DNA from: Marsupella aquatica
Taxonomy: Eukaryota > Marchantiophyta
Assembly (NCBI GenBank): GCA_973895155.1
Contig: OZ316899.1
Coordinates: 15,438,001 to 15,502,000, forward strand
Direction of reading: 5' to 3'
DNA: 64,000 nt
The notes beneath the pieces were generated by a model. The model searched no databases. It was not told where the DNA came from and saw only the letters and a program-made list of their open reading frames with translations. Position numbers and translations under genes: made by a program. Shown one piece after another: positions 31,077-42,249 of this stretch. Each line of letters opens with the position of its first letter. The first letter of the stretch is position 1.

Positions 31077-32242
31077 AGAAGGTGGGGATGGCAAGGCCGA
31101 GGCCGGGACAGCTATTGATGAAGCCGAGGTACCGGATCCTCCACTAGAACATGCCGAGAAGGCCGAAGCCGTATCGAAGGCCATGACCGATGCTGGGGCC
31201 GAAGCCGAGGGTGGACCCAGTCAAGCCGATGAAGAGTTGACTCGGTCCGCGGCAGGTAATCTGTCAGAGGATGGACCGACGGCAGTGGCTGCGGGGAAGC
31301 GTTGGGGGCGTCCATTGAGGATCCGCCACCGGTGTCGTGACGGTGCAAGGGCGCCGTTCCTTTAACGAAGGGTGGACGTGGAGGTAGGAGGCGTGAGTGG
31401 GCAGGGCGGGCTCAGATCTCCAAGTTTAGGATTAGGATCAAGACCAGGAGACGGCCCTGACACTTAGATTAGTGGGATGGCGGATCCACTAGTAGGAGCA
31501 ACACTTGTGCTCCTGCCTCACTGTACAATTAGGTAGATTATAGGTAGGATAGATTAAGCTTACGCAGTGAAGTTCTGGACAGATCCGCTGCCAGGATAAA
31601 TACCTGGGCAGCGGGGAGTCCAGGGCCTCTTCTTTAGCAAATTTTTAGTTGCACCAGCAGGGCTGGGATCAAGTAGTAAGAGAAGCTCTCGGTTAGTTAT
31701 ACAGTGACCCTTGTGTATATTCATGTTTCCTCATGCCTAAGAACTGAATAGAGTTGGCCTTACGACTTAGTTCGCAGAGCTTGTGTATGAGATGTACTGT
31801 TTGTATGGCAAGTGCATGGTATAACTCAGTCAGAAGGAGTCATTTTGCTATTTGTGCGTCGCATTAACTTGTGTGAAGAGTGCCCACATCAATGAAGGGA
31901 AGTAGCAAGGGAGTGAGAGTTGGATGTGTCGAGCTGAGAGAGGTCTTAGCGGCTTAACCAAGCCAATTGGGGATCATTTCGGCGGCGGAATCCAAACATA
32001 CCTAATGGAAGACCAGGAGAGGAATACAAGGGAGGGCCTAGAATAGGCCGACTAAGTATCTCATGATTCGATGAAGGATCTGTCCAATATATGTGTGTAA
32101 AATGTTAATAGTAGTTGAAGCAGAGTTAGCAGCGTCCCATGCCGCTAAGCCGCGGAAATGGCCTCGCCACGGACAAAACCTGTGGGAATCGGCTTGAGCA
32201 AGGGAGTTTTCTTGGGTTTGGGGAGCCATGGGACGCACCACA
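31077..32242 (+). other. 3-prime non-coding part of PMD element copy 1
   Basis: About 1.17 kb. It first continues a low-complexity Glu/Ala-rich frame to about 31,365, then has no gene. GATAAATACC near 31,595, in a GC-rich context, looks like a promoter core and would fit U3/R of an LTR. AGGAATACAAGGGAGGG near 32,020 could be a polypurine tract. Neither is proven. Confidence 0.4.
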
Positions 32243-32247
32243 GGGGA

Positions 32248-32572
32248 CAAGGTTGAAATGTTCATCTTTGGGTGTTGTGTAGCCCTTGGAGTTGTTTTCA
32301 ATACAAATCCAATGGACAGATGTCACAACATTTTTCTTGGTGAATCACGGATCAATGTGAGGGTCACTGATGTCATTCATGGGAGAAGGGTTTTACCTTA
32401 CAAACATAGTGGGGCTGAAACAATTGACGAGGCAAAAGACTCATGGGTTCTCTGGGATGTGGCGGATGTCCGAAGTAGAAAGAGTTGCTCAAAGAAGGAT
32501 GCAGGTGACAATATTGACATAGAGCAAAGTTTTGTTGTGGAGTCTCCGTCAGCTGAAATTTCTAAAAACTAA
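32248..32572 (+). pseudogene. Second DUF8039-like domain of the DUF7869 gene
   Basis: Continues the frame interrupted at 27,551: DKVEMFIFGCCVALGVVF, NPMDRCHNIFLGESRINVRV, VLPYKHSG and DEAKDSWVLWDV. It aligns with the first domain at 27,175-27,546, so the domain is duplicated in tandem. The frame ends in TAA at 32,570; a frame change leads to the next segment. In plants this domain sits next to transposon-related proteins; its role is unknown. Confidence 0.6.
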
Positions 32573-33677
32573 TTGTGACTATTTCCAACGGTCAAATTGG
32601 ATATCAGAGTTGGTCGAACCAATAGCCCTGGTTGCCACAAGGACTATCACAGTGCCTCAACAAACAGCAGCGGTTGATGACAAAATCCTTGGCGAGGACC
32701 ATGTCGGGATTGCTGTGAAAGATGTGGTGGAATCATAATACTTTCCCAACATCCATAGGGGAGTAATTACTTTGGTTCGATGGCGAATTGATTCAACAAA
32801 ACTACTTGCAAATGAGAAATTTTTGTCGGACATTTTGGTTGAAGGTTCAAAGAGGATGGAGTCAGTGGATAGGGATGATCTCTGTCCAAATATAAATGAC
32901 AGAGAAATACCGCGCACAAGGCCATACAATTTCAACAAGAGGAGTCATGTAGATCTGATTGAAAAGAAGAGAAGGTTGTTGGAAACCAAGGCAGTTTCAA
33001 AAACAACGGAAGGTTTGATTGATGAAATTAAAAGAGAGAATTGTTGCAAGCAAAAATGTTGTCTGACTATGCCAAGAGAAGACATAGAAGATATTCGGAT
33101 AGAATTTCTCGGTATGTCTAGCGAGTCAAAAACATCACACATTTTCAACCTCTTCCACTATAGAGAAGATGATGTTCGTGATAAGGGGCACCATGTTCTC
33201 AAGGGTATGGTCGTATGTAGACGTGCATTTGCAATTATCCATGGCTTTAGCCACAAAAAATATTATGATTACAAAAGGAGATACGTGGAAGGTTGCAAAA
33301 TTGGGTTCCATGGAAACACAGGCTCCATGAAAACAAGGTCAAATACCTTGCATGCACGAGCTCTATTGGAGGATTTTTTGACTCGAAATGCGGAGCCCAT
33401 GCCTCATATACCTTATGCTGGGGCTCATGGAACAGACTCCATTGAGTATCGTCTTCCAGCGTGTTACAAGAAGTTGGAGATTCTGGAAGATGTGAGAACA
33501 AAGATGAAGGAAGAGGGGCTTCCTCCAGTTAGAGAGAATACTCTGTACAAGATTTGGAGCAAATCATTTCCAAACTTTAGTTTCCATAAAGATGGCGCAT
33601 TTGCCAAGTGTACTCTTTGTTGTGAATACAAAGATAGTTTGATGCGAGAAAGAAGGAAAAAAATGTGCTCAAATTGA
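32573..33677 (+). pseudogene. DUF7869 gene, middle part
   Basis: First a probable third, decayed DUF8039-like repeat (ILGEDHVGIAVKDVVES, then TAA at 32,736 and VITLVRWRIDST). After that a 301-residue frame with KRENCCKQKCCL, GMVVCRRAFAIIHGFS, HGNTGSMKTR and FSFHKDGAFAKCTLCCEYK. This Cys-containing arrangement, ending in FAKCTLCC, precedes DUF7869 in proteins I know from algae, mosses and invertebrates. Its end at 33,677 is a frameshift rather than a true C-terminus. Confidence 0.6.
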
Positions 33678-33741
33678 AGAAAAATGAGCGCAACATCTTC
33701 GTGAGCAAATGTCATGTAGATATGTTTATTATCCTCATTGA

Positions 33742-35505
33742 GTGATGGCCAAACAACACCCAGGAGAATATCTTTGCATCATTCATGACAAGATGGATCA
33801 AGCAAAGATGTGGATTCCAAAAATGGTCAGTACTCCTAAATCGCTTTCAGGTCATGGAATGCCACTACCTATTGCTCTCACAGGGATGTTGACCCATGGA
33901 AGGGATCCAAGAGTTTATGCACACTTTAGTGTCACTGGCCTTTGGCCAGGAGATGCCGATTTCACGATGACATCCTTGGCTAAGTGTCTTCGAGACCTTG
34001 AGGAGTACAATGGAGACAAGACAGGTGACATGTTGGATGGCCTTTATTTGGAACCTCATAGACCTTTCTTTCAAGCCCTTCTTGACTTTGATGCATTTTT
34101 TAAGGGATATTTGGAACCAAAGAGTATTCCAATGAATAGGTATATTGGTTCTGAAGATGCAGTCAAAAGTCAGACGGAGATGGTCTCCACCCAACATGGT
34201 GAGGATCAAGGAGGGGACATGCATGGGGAACAAGGCAGTCCAACTTTCAAGCCCTTGCCAAGGCACCTACCATTGCAAATGGATAATTCAGCAAAGGATA
34301 ACAAAAACCAGACTGTCATGGCATTTTGTAGTGAGCTTGTGAGTAGAGGAGTATTTGAAACTGTTCAAATGTCTTTTCTAATGGTTGGTCATACGCACAA
34401 AGATGTCGATGCACTCTTTTCGAAGGTATCATATCAAGTTCAGCACAAGGAAGTTGCAACTCTCCTTGCTCTTATGGCAGAGGTTTGGGAATGTGAGAGC
34501 ATTCATCCAGTTCCCAGATTGATACAAGAAGTTGCATCTTACAAAGAATATCTTCAAACTTTCAAGGTTAAAGATATTCAAGGTCACTCAAAACCCGTAT
34601 CATTTCTTTTCTCTATGAGAGATAATGTACCAATATTTCAGTATAAGTCTCATGTAAAGCAGGCTTGGGCTCCAGTTGGTGGAAGGTGCATTTGGGCAAC
34701 AGATCTGACAACAAATTCTCTTCTTTTACCTAGTGGAGAGCCCTTAGCTAAATCCATTGGAGAGATACACAAAAAATCTGAAGAGATTATCCCATTTCTT
34801 AACAAGTACCTTGATTTTTTGAGAAAGAGTTGCACTGATGAGACATCTATAGCATATAAGGAAAGATTTCCTCTTATGAAATATTGGGAGAGAATTGTGG
34901 AGTTGTTGACAGATGGGCTCGCACTAGAAGGGGAGGGAAATAATCAATTTCCCTTGAAAAATGAGTTTTGGCCTAAGACTAACCACGGCACTGGTTACAA
35001 GGTCAACCAACCAAAACAAAGTGGTCCTCCAAGTGAAGATGAGGACAATGCAGAGATGACAGCTCTTCAAAATGAGGTCTTGGAAGAGATGGAAGATCAA
35101 GCAGCACCATTTGTTGGATCTCGAGCTGAGAGAGAACAAGGACGGTGGATTCCCCTACAGGATATTCGTGAAGGGAACTTTGTATTTCTTCGACCCGAGG
35201 ATGACTCGGACAAGAAAAATGGTGGAGGGCATTTCTGGTTGGTGAGAGCTTTGGGTTTAGTGGACCCTAAGCATGAAGTCCCAACTACTGCTTCAACAAA
35301 CCCTCCTCTGCCTCAACAATATGCTCCAATGTTTCTAGTTGAATGGTGGAGGCCTAAACACTCTAAACTTGATGTGACTGAGAGTGCACGGTATCTAAAC
35401 TGTTTCATGTCCACTAAGACATGGGAACGCGATCCAGGGTTTGGTGAGAACACTCAACATTGGCAGTATGCAAATTCTGCAATGTATGGTTTTAATCTGG
35501 AATGA
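33742..35505 (+). CDS. DUF7869-like protein
   Basis: 587 residues, uninterrupted. Near the start is YLCIIHDKMDQAKMWIPKM, in the middle MSFLMVGHTHKDVDALFSKV, the most typical DUF7869 box (F..VGHTH.DID..F.), preceded by QTVMAFCSELVSRGVFETV. Conserved Asp residues (HDKMD, HKDVD) recall RNase H-like transposases; that activity is inferred. The C-terminal part has GGGHFWLVRALGL and LVEWWRPK, as in other members. The first Met is not certain: coding similarity begins upstream across two frame changes at 33,670-33,740. No inverted repeats were found around it. Confidence 0.65.
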   Translation: MMAKQHPGEYLCIIHDKMDQAKMWIPKMVSTPKSLSGHGMPLPIALTGMLTHGRDPRVYAHFSVTGLWPGDADFTMTSLAKCLRDLEEYNGDKTGDMLDGLYLEPHRPFFQALLDFDAFFKGYLEPKSIPMNRYIGSEDAVKSQTEMVSTQHGEDQGGDMHGEQGSPTFKPLPRHLPLQMDNSAKDNKNQTVMAFCSELVSRGVFETVQMSFLMVGHTHKDVDALFSKVSYQVQHKEVATLLALMAEVWECESIHPVPRLIQEVASYKEYLQTFKVKDIQGHSKPVSFLFSMRDNVPIFQYKSHVKQAWAPVGGRCIWATDLTTNSLLLPSGEPLAKSIGEIHKKSEEIIPFLNKYLDFLRKSCTDETSIAYKERFPLMKYWERIVELLTDGLALEGEGNNQFPLKNEFWPKTNHGTGYKVNQPKQSGPPSEDEDNAEMTALQNEVLEEMEDQAAPFVGSRAEREQGRWIPLQDIREGNFVFLRPEDDSDKKNGGGHFWLVRALGLVDPKHEVPTTASTNPPLPQQYAPMFLVEWWRPKHSKLDVTESARYLNCFMSTKTWERDPGFGENTQHWQYANSAMYGFNLE

Positions 35506-36405
35506 AAGAAGAAAACATGGCGGGCAAAGGTTTGAAGATTCCTCGAAATGTTCTACCAACTGTCCAAAGTTATCTCCAAAGGATGGACAAGTAGACTTAG
35601 CTGTTACTAGTGAACTCAAGGTATAATTAGATAGTTTATTAGTTTTTATGTAAGATAGTCACTCATTCTAACATAGTAAGTTACGTACTAGTTATTTACT
35701 CTTCTAATAGTTTTAATGTGAGACCATGCCATTGAGTGTTAGTTATATTATCTTCTCATTTTCTAAAGGTTTGATCATTATGAATATGAATGTTTGTTTT
35801 TTTTGCATAAATAAAAATATTTTTCTATTCATTCCTTTCTTTTAAATGATTATAATAAGAGTTGCTAGGAAAATGTACACTTTTTAGGCCAAATGTACAC
35901 TTTGTTGCACTCAAAGCTACACTTTCTAGACCAAATACACATAAATGTACACTTCTAAAGCCAAATGTATGCATTTTTCACTCAATTGTACACTTTTAGG
36001 CCAAATATATTCAAATGTACACATTTTAAGCCAAATGTACCTATTTTGATGCTCAAATATACACTTTTCATTGCCAAAATGTACACTCTTTAGGCCAATT
36101 GTACATATTTATATCCCCAAATGTACACTTTTCATTGGCCAAATGTACACTTTTTCAAGCCCAAAAGTACACTTTTCATTGCCCAAATGTACATAAATCA
36201 AATAATAATACACTTTTAATGAATAGGCTGATGTACATTCTCATGTTTTCGCATTGCTGCCTAGTCTGAGCTGACGGTTTCCAACAGTCTGACGTCCATG
36301 GCATAGCAATAACCATATTGCAACCCATATATAGATCTGGTTCAAGTAGAATTGATTTTTCTCCTCTGGTGTCAAGACTACCAAAAGAAAAGTGTATTGG
36401 GCAAG
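35506..36405 (+). repeat. AT-rich 3-prime region with AAATGTACACTTTT repeats
   Basis: About 900 bp without a gene. Between 35,870 and 36,235 about 14 irregular copies of CCAAATGTACACTTTTTAGG follow each other every 20-35 bases. The stretch ends at the target duplication GCAAG of copia 2. It could be the terminal region of the DUF7869 element, but no partner repeat was found. Confidence 0.7.
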
Positions 36406-36544
36406 TGTTATACCCTAATTATGATTGGGTATACTAACTATAGTTGGAACCCATGGTTAACTCCAACCAGAGTTACCATATGTATATATTCTCTCCTTGA
36501 AATAGAAGATCATATCATTGTTGGTGTATTTTTAGTTTGTAACA
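36406..36544 (+). repeat. Copia 2 5-prime LTR
   Basis: TGTTATACCC to GTAACA, 139 bp. Followed directly by CGTTATCAGCACGA (36,545-36,558), the putative primer-binding motif shared with copia 1 and 3. Confidence 0.95.
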
Positions 36545-36776
36545 CGTTATCAGCACGAATGTGCTCTTAATTTTTTTTTAGGGGGTCGTTCAATCTTTAG
36601 GCAGTTATACTTGACAGTTATCGAATTTGTCAACTTTTGGGCATCTGATGCATGCCTTTTTCTTTAAGAAAACATCGAGTAACAATGAGGGATGATTACC
36701 AATAGCATTCCTTATTCAATAGAACTTTTTTTTTTGCACCACAATTCAGACTCAATTAGACATTTTTGATCTCAAG

Positions 36777-37583
36777 ATGACATCGAATTCCATTGAGAAA
36801 CTTCTATTCCCAGCCTTGCAGATTGATGGCAAGAATTACAACGATTGGTATATAGATGTAGAGGTCCATCTCACTGCAAAACGAATTGATGAGGCCATAC
36901 ACACAGATGCCGGTATAGACCAATACACCAAGGCACAAGCCTTAGTACTACTCCGACATCACTTAGTAGATCCTCTGAAACGTCAGTATAAGACTGTATA
37001 CAATCCTCGATTACTCTGGAATGCATTGAAATTGAGATTCGAGCAAATCACTACGATCAATCTGCCTAATGCTCTACAGGCATGGGTTACTCTAAGAGTC
37101 CAAGATTTCAAATCAGTAGATTTATACAACAATGAGATGTTTAGGATCTCAAATGAACTCCAAATGTGTGGAGAACCAGTAAGTGATAAACAGCAAATTG
37201 AAAAGACATTAGCTACATTTCACCCGACTAACTTGGTGATTTCGAACCAGTACAGGAATATGGCTTTTACAACATACTCCGCGCTCATTGCCCACATGCT
37301 TTTAGCAGAACATAATTCCACCCTCCTTATGAATAATGCAAAGGAAAGACCTCCGGGGACACTTCCTGTACCACCCATTACTGAAACCAACTTAGTCACG
37401 CAGGATATGAGAGGAGAAACATATATGAGAACTTCGAATGGACAAACATTAAGGGGGAGAGGTTCATACCGTGGTCGAGGAACAATTAGAGGAAGAGGAA
37501 ATTTCTCTCAAAGAGGTGGATATAGTTCCAACTACAGAGGACGAGGTCGTGGAAGAATGAACAATGCGAATAGGAGCAACTAG
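36777..37583 (+). CDS. Copia 2 Gag
   Basis: 268 residues to a TAG at 37,581. UBN2-like domain as in copia 1 (RHHLVDPLKRQYKTVYNPRL, WVTLRVQDFKSVDLYNNEMF, LIAHMLLAEH), then an Arg/Gly-rich RGRGTIRGRGNF tail. The frame continues after the stop into a zinc knuckle, CFRCETKGHTLKVC, at about 37,668. A 232-bp leader separates the LTR from the ATG. Confidence 0.88.
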   Translation: MTSNSIEKLLFPALQIDGKNYNDWYIDVEVHLTAKRIDEAIHTDAGIDQYTKAQALVLLRHHLVDPLKRQYKTVYNPRLLWNALKLRFEQITTINLPNALQAWVTLRVQDFKSVDLYNNEMFRISNELQMCGEPVSDKQQIEKTLATFHPTNLVISNQYRNMAFTTYSALIAHMLLAEHNSTLLMNNAKERPPGTLPVPPITETNLVTQDMRGETYMRTSNGQTLRGRGSYRGRGTIRGRGNFSQRGGYSSNYRGRGRGRMNNANRSN

Positions 37584-38744
37584 AAGAGTGGAAAAGCAGA
37601 TTTCCAACAACCAAATCGGGAGCGACAACGAACCTCCTTCAGCAACAAACAACAAAACCCAATTACATGTTTCAGGTGCGAAACCAAAGGACACACCCTG
37701 AAGGTATGCCATGCACCTAGCCACCTCGTTCTACTTTGTAAGAAGAGCTTGAACGAATCAAAATTTGAAGCACATGGGGCTTATTTAGAGTCACCCGAGA
37801 TTATACCAGAAATCCATATGCTGAATTCATCACTGAATATCGAGGACCCGGACTTCTGCATCTTCGACAGTGGTACAACCCATACTATCCTTTGAGATAA
37901 TAAATATTTCCATGGAATTACCCCTTCAGAAAGGAAAATAACAACGATAATGGGACAACATCAAATTGAGGAGGGTCATGGCAACGCCACAGTAGTTCTC
38001 CCAGAAGGAACAATTATAAAAATCACATCTGCGATATATGCTCCCAAAGCAACGAGAAATCTACTTAGTTTTAAAGACATAAGAGCAAATAACCTACATA
38101 TTCAAACAGATATTCAAGACTCACGAGAAGTTCTACAAATAGTATCTCACTCATCAAAAGGCAGACTTGTTAAAGAAACTTTACAAGCTTACCCTTTAGG
38201 ATACTATGCAACTCGAACTCAATGCTACCATGTTCAGACTGAATCATAGAACCTCACAGAGATCTGGCATAGACGATTGGGACATCCTGGAACAAGCATG
38301 TTCCACAGAATTGTCAATAACTCTAAAGGAGTATCAAAAGAAGTACATCCTAGAGCATTCAAAGGACCATGCCTTGCCTGCTCACAGGGCAAGATGATTA
38401 CTACTCCCTCCAATTCCAAAACCGAAAACCACATACCTGCATTTCTTGAGAGACTTCATGCAGATGTTTGCGGACCCATCGATCCTCCCAGTGGCCCATT
38501 TTGCTATTTTTTGGTTGTCATAGACGCAAGCTCCAAGTGGTCAAGGGTTTCCCTATTATCAACCCGGAACCTCGTTTTCTCTCGGATTTTGGCACACATT
38601 ATACGGCTGAGAGCTCAATTCCCAGAATATCCAATTCGAACCCTCAGGACTGATGGAGCTGGAGAGTTTACATCAAAAACTTTTGATGAATTTTGTCTCA
38701 TCAACGGCATTGATTCAAAATGGTATGGCCGAGTCACTTATTAA
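37584..38744 (+). pseudogene. Copia 2 zinc knuckle, protease and integrase, deleted
   Basis: Same frame as gag with TGA in the protease (CIFDSGTTHTIL then stop, near 37,893) and another stop at about 38,247. Integrase zinc module WHRRLGHPGTSM and CLACSQGK, core HADVCGPID and RTDGAGEFTS. Around 38,712 a deletion removes the segment before NGMAESLIKR (present in copia 1) and shifts the frame. The catalytic Glu survives downstream in the new frame. Confidence 0.85.
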
Positions 38745-41228
38745 ACGTATACAACTGATCTCTCGACCTTTATTAATGCAATCCTCTCTTCCAGCGACCG
38801 CATGGGGACACGCAGTCCTACATGCTGCGTCTCTCCTTTTATACAGACCATCAGCCTACAATAGCACTACACCTCATCAATTGGCATTTGGAAATTCTCC
38901 AGACATTTCACACTTGAGAATATTCGGATGTCAAGTCCTCGTACCCATCCTAGGTCCCAAACAGACAAAATTAGGACTTCAAAGAAGAAAAGGTATCTAT
39001 GTGGGATTTGACTCTACATCGATCATCCGATACATGGAACCTACCACTACAGATATATTCAAAGCCCGCTTTACTGATTGTCATTTTTATGAAACCATTT
39101 TTCCAACTTTAACATCACCAGAGGGAAAACAGAAAACATTACCAAATACATTCACCTGGCACGCTAGTCCTGAACTATGTCCAGATCCACGCACAGAACA
39201 GGCTGAATTAGAAGTCAGAAGAATTATCCAACTCACAAAGATTATGGAAGTTATACCTGATTCATTCGCAGATGCAGCGACTGTAACTAAATCTCATATA
39301 CCAGCAACGAATACCCCATCCCGGATACAAATCGAACCTCAGTTAGCGTCTGATCAACAATTAAAATCAAAGAGAGGACGCCCTCTAGGGGCTGTTGACA
39401 AACAACTTAGACAAAGGCGAAAGCTTCCAACATCACCTGAAACAAGACCACAAGCTCATACTTATATTTCAAAATCATATCACCCAGAGACAGCCATACA
39501 TTATAATACCACTGGCCACATCTTAGATAGAACTCGAGTAATACCTGATGATCAATTTGCTTTTCATATATCACAGGATATTACTAACTTACCTGACCCG
39601 AAATCTGTCAAAGAAGCACAAAATCAAACAGATTGGCCTAAATGGCAAATAGCAATGAACTCCGAGTTAGATTCTTTGATATCTAGAAAAGCATTTGGTC
39701 CTATAACCATTGCTTCTCCAGACCAACACCTTACAGGATACAGAATCATATTTAACAAAAAGAGGAATTCCCAAGGAGAAATTGTGAGGTATAAAGCTCG
39801 ACTCGTTGCAAAAGGTTATACTCAAATCTATGGCACAGATTATGACCTAACATATTCTCCAGTCATGGATGTAACTACTTACCGATACTTGATAGCATTT
39901 GCAATCCAGCACAAACTTCTCATGCATCAACTTGATGTGGTGACCGCTTACCTTTACAGTCAACTTGACACTGTGATATATATATGGAAGTTCCACCAGA
40001 GCTTATAGAGCGTGTCAATTTCCATGCAAATTCAAATCATGATGCAGATATGCATAGTAGCAAACATGCAAATGAATTTGACTACATAAATAAGCTGGTA
40101 CTTCACAATGCTTCTAAAGCAATTGCATTCCAGGAAACTCCTGGAAAATACAGTACAAAGACCAAAGCAACCGATAGAAAGACTCGGTTAGCTATTCAGG
40201 TTCTTCGTTCACTTTACAGCCTAAAACAAAGTGGACGTACCTGGTACCAACGTTTTAAAACAGAGATGATATCCATGGAATACAAACATTCAGAGATTGC
40301 ACCTTGTCTATTCATAAAGAATGAAGAGTCTGAATTCATCATAATTGCTATTTATGTTGATGACCTAAACTTGTTTGGTACCCACAAGATGATGCAAGAA
40401 TCTATACAAACGCTTAAACGCGTATTTGAAATGAGGGATTTAGGAAGAACTTCCTACTGCATTGGACTTCAGTTTGAACATTTGAAGTCAGGCATTCTCC
40501 TGCATCAAGAGACTTACACACAAAAGGTGTTAAAACATTTCCGCATGGATTTGTTAAAAGTTGTGAAGTCCCCCATGGATATACGTACCTTGGACATACA
40601 GAAAGATATGTTCAGGAAGAGAGAAGATTTTGAACCTTTACTAGGTTCAGATATGCCATACCTTTCGGCTATCAGTGCTCTAATGTTTCTATCTAATCAA
40701 ACTCGACCGGACATAGCATTCGCGGTCAACTTACTCGCAAGACATAACGCACAACCCACTATCAGACACTGGAATGGTATTAAAAGGATATTCCATTATC
40801 TAATTGGTACATCAGACTTTGGTTTATACTTTCCTTATGATGCAGATTATAATTTAACAGGATATGCTGATGTTGGCTATCTATCCAATCCACAAGATGG
40901 TAAATCTCAAACTGGATATATTTTCTTGATGGGCCCGACACCAATTTCATGGCACAACACCAAACAGACTCTTACTACTACTTCTTCCAATCACTCTGAA
41001 ATAATTGCTCTCTACGAAGCAAGTCGTGAATGTTTATGGTTACGAAAAGTCTTAGATCACATTCTGATCAACACAGGTATATACAGCAAGACAAAACTTT
41101 TGCAGGATGCACAGATAGAGGCGAACATTCTGTTTTCAGGGGGAGCACGAACTCACCTGGAAACCCGAAATCAACAAAACAGGACTGGCAGACAGCATCC
41201 GCAGCAACAACTTCTCACACAGTTTTGA
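38713..41228 (+). pseudogene. Copia 2 integrase end, reverse transcriptase and truncated RNase H
   Basis: Frame 38,713-40,008 covers integrase C-terminus, the SKRGRPLGAVDKQ linker and RT fingers. A TATATATATGG run near 39,980 carries a two-base shift; the rest continues to 41,228 with YVDD in AIYVDDLNLFG. RNase H has GYADVGYL and SNHSEIIALYEASRE but breaks off after ILINTG: the final DN and FFFT..TKSLP blocks present in copia 1 are deleted. Confidence 0.88.
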
Positions 41229-42105
41229 GCAAGAAAATATGAAGCAATGCACTCACCTCCAACATGATCTGACTGATAGCACAACAACGTATGATGCAAC
41301 AATACATTACGCAACAGTTCATGACACAAATCCATGATGACATAGCAACAATCAATGCAGATCTACAACCAACATCTCCACAAGAATTCATTTGAACTCC
41401 ACAGAAAGCAAGCACGAACGGTAGTCAATATTTCTACTTTACACTCCACAAAGACAACAATCGTGAGCAGCAGCAGCGCGCAGCAGTCACGAGCAATCGT
41501 GAACACCCTTTAACATCCCTAAATCTTTTTCAACATTGCAAGAACAGACAGCAAATGATTATGACCTGCTGTCAACTCCGAGCAGCAATCGATTGCTCAC
41601 CTCCCGATCTCCAAATAGTCGACCTCAACCTACTATCGACTTCAACCAGCAGTCAACATTTTTAGTCGACGTTTCTACCTCTCACATGTCACAATTTTTC
41701 TTACACCACTTACTTCCGAAAAGCCACAGGAAACCTAATTTTTCTTTACACTATTACTCCCGAACACTCCTTAATGATCATCTTACCATTAGACCACGTA
41801 AGATAGAATTATTTTGAGTAATCTTGCAGATCGATACCACACACTAGAATACAAACCTAAAACAAAATTACTCTAACCATACTTCTAGAACAGTAAAGAG
41901 TAGACAAACACAAATACAGATTACTTTAGAAAGACATAAATTTATTTTGACATTTAAAGGGATGCAGGGTGACAATACTCTTTCCTTCCACAAAAGAAAG
42001 TAGGGAAGGTTTTAATGAGGTTGCACTTCCATCACCTAACTTCACATACATTAGTAGAAGATTGGTTGTCACATTTTTCTTAAAATGATAACACCCAAGG
42101 GGGAG
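41229..42105 (+). other. Copia 2 3-prime region with hairpin and polypurine tract
   Basis: 877 bp, CA-rich at first (a small 93-residue open frame at 41,536 is not conserved). The hairpin CCTTCC (41,984-41,989) with GGAAGG (42,004-42,009) is the counterpart of the copia 1 stem. The polypurine tract AAGGGGGAG is at 42,097-42,105. Confidence 0.7.
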
Positions 42106-42244
42106 TGTTATACCCTAATTATGATTGGGTATACTAACTATAGTTAGAACCCATGGTTAACTCCAACCAGAGTTAGCATATGTATATATTCTCTCCTTGA
42201 AATAGAAGATCATATCATTGTTGGTGTATTTTTAGTTTGTAACA
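42106..42244 (+). repeat. Copia 2 3-prime LTR
   Basis: 139 bp, TGTTATACCC to GTAACA, followed by GCAAG. Differs from the 5-prime LTR at two sites (GTTGG/GTTAG and TTACC/TTAGC). Confidence 0.95.
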
Positions 42245-42249
42245 GCAAG

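Larger units (their letters stand above)
27552..32242 (+). mobile_element. 4.7-kb PMD/coiled-coil element, copy 1
   Basis: Begins TGTGATGCC, ends GCACCACA, and is flanked by GGGGA (27,547-27,551 and 32,243-32,247). Deleting it and one GGGGA restores the phase of the host frame. Copy 2 has the same left end at 61,034 in a different host. TG/CA ends and a 5-bp duplication suggest an LTR retrotransposon derivative, but I could not find a direct repeat of either end, and the termini are also weakly inverted (TGTGATGC versus TGTGGTGC). It encodes one long protein and no polymerase or transposase. Confidence 0.8.
36406..42244 (+). mobile_element. Ty1/copia retrotransposon, defective (copia 2)
   Basis: LTRs of 139 bp at 36,406-36,544 and 42,106-42,244 differ at two bases. 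GCAAG flanks both sides (36,401-36,405 and 42,245-42,249). It has the same PBS motif, gene order and 3-prime hairpin as copia 1 but is more A/T-rich and more broken: stops after gag, an integrase deletion, a TA-dinucleotide frameshift in RT and a missing RNase H end. Confidence 0.95.

Noticed and set aside
31560-32242. 3-prime LTR of PMD element copy 1
   Set aside because: A promoter-like GATAAATA and a purine-rich run are present, but no matching sequence was found at the 5-prime end, so I did not annotate an LTR.
32772-33677. A separate host gene
   Set aside because: It lies in line with the DUF8039-like domains and the DUF7869 frame and is best read as the middle of one broken gene.
35870-36235. 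Possible CRISPR-like array of short repeats
   Set aside because: Repeats are short, irregular in spacing and sequence, there are no cas genes, and the window is eukaryotic.
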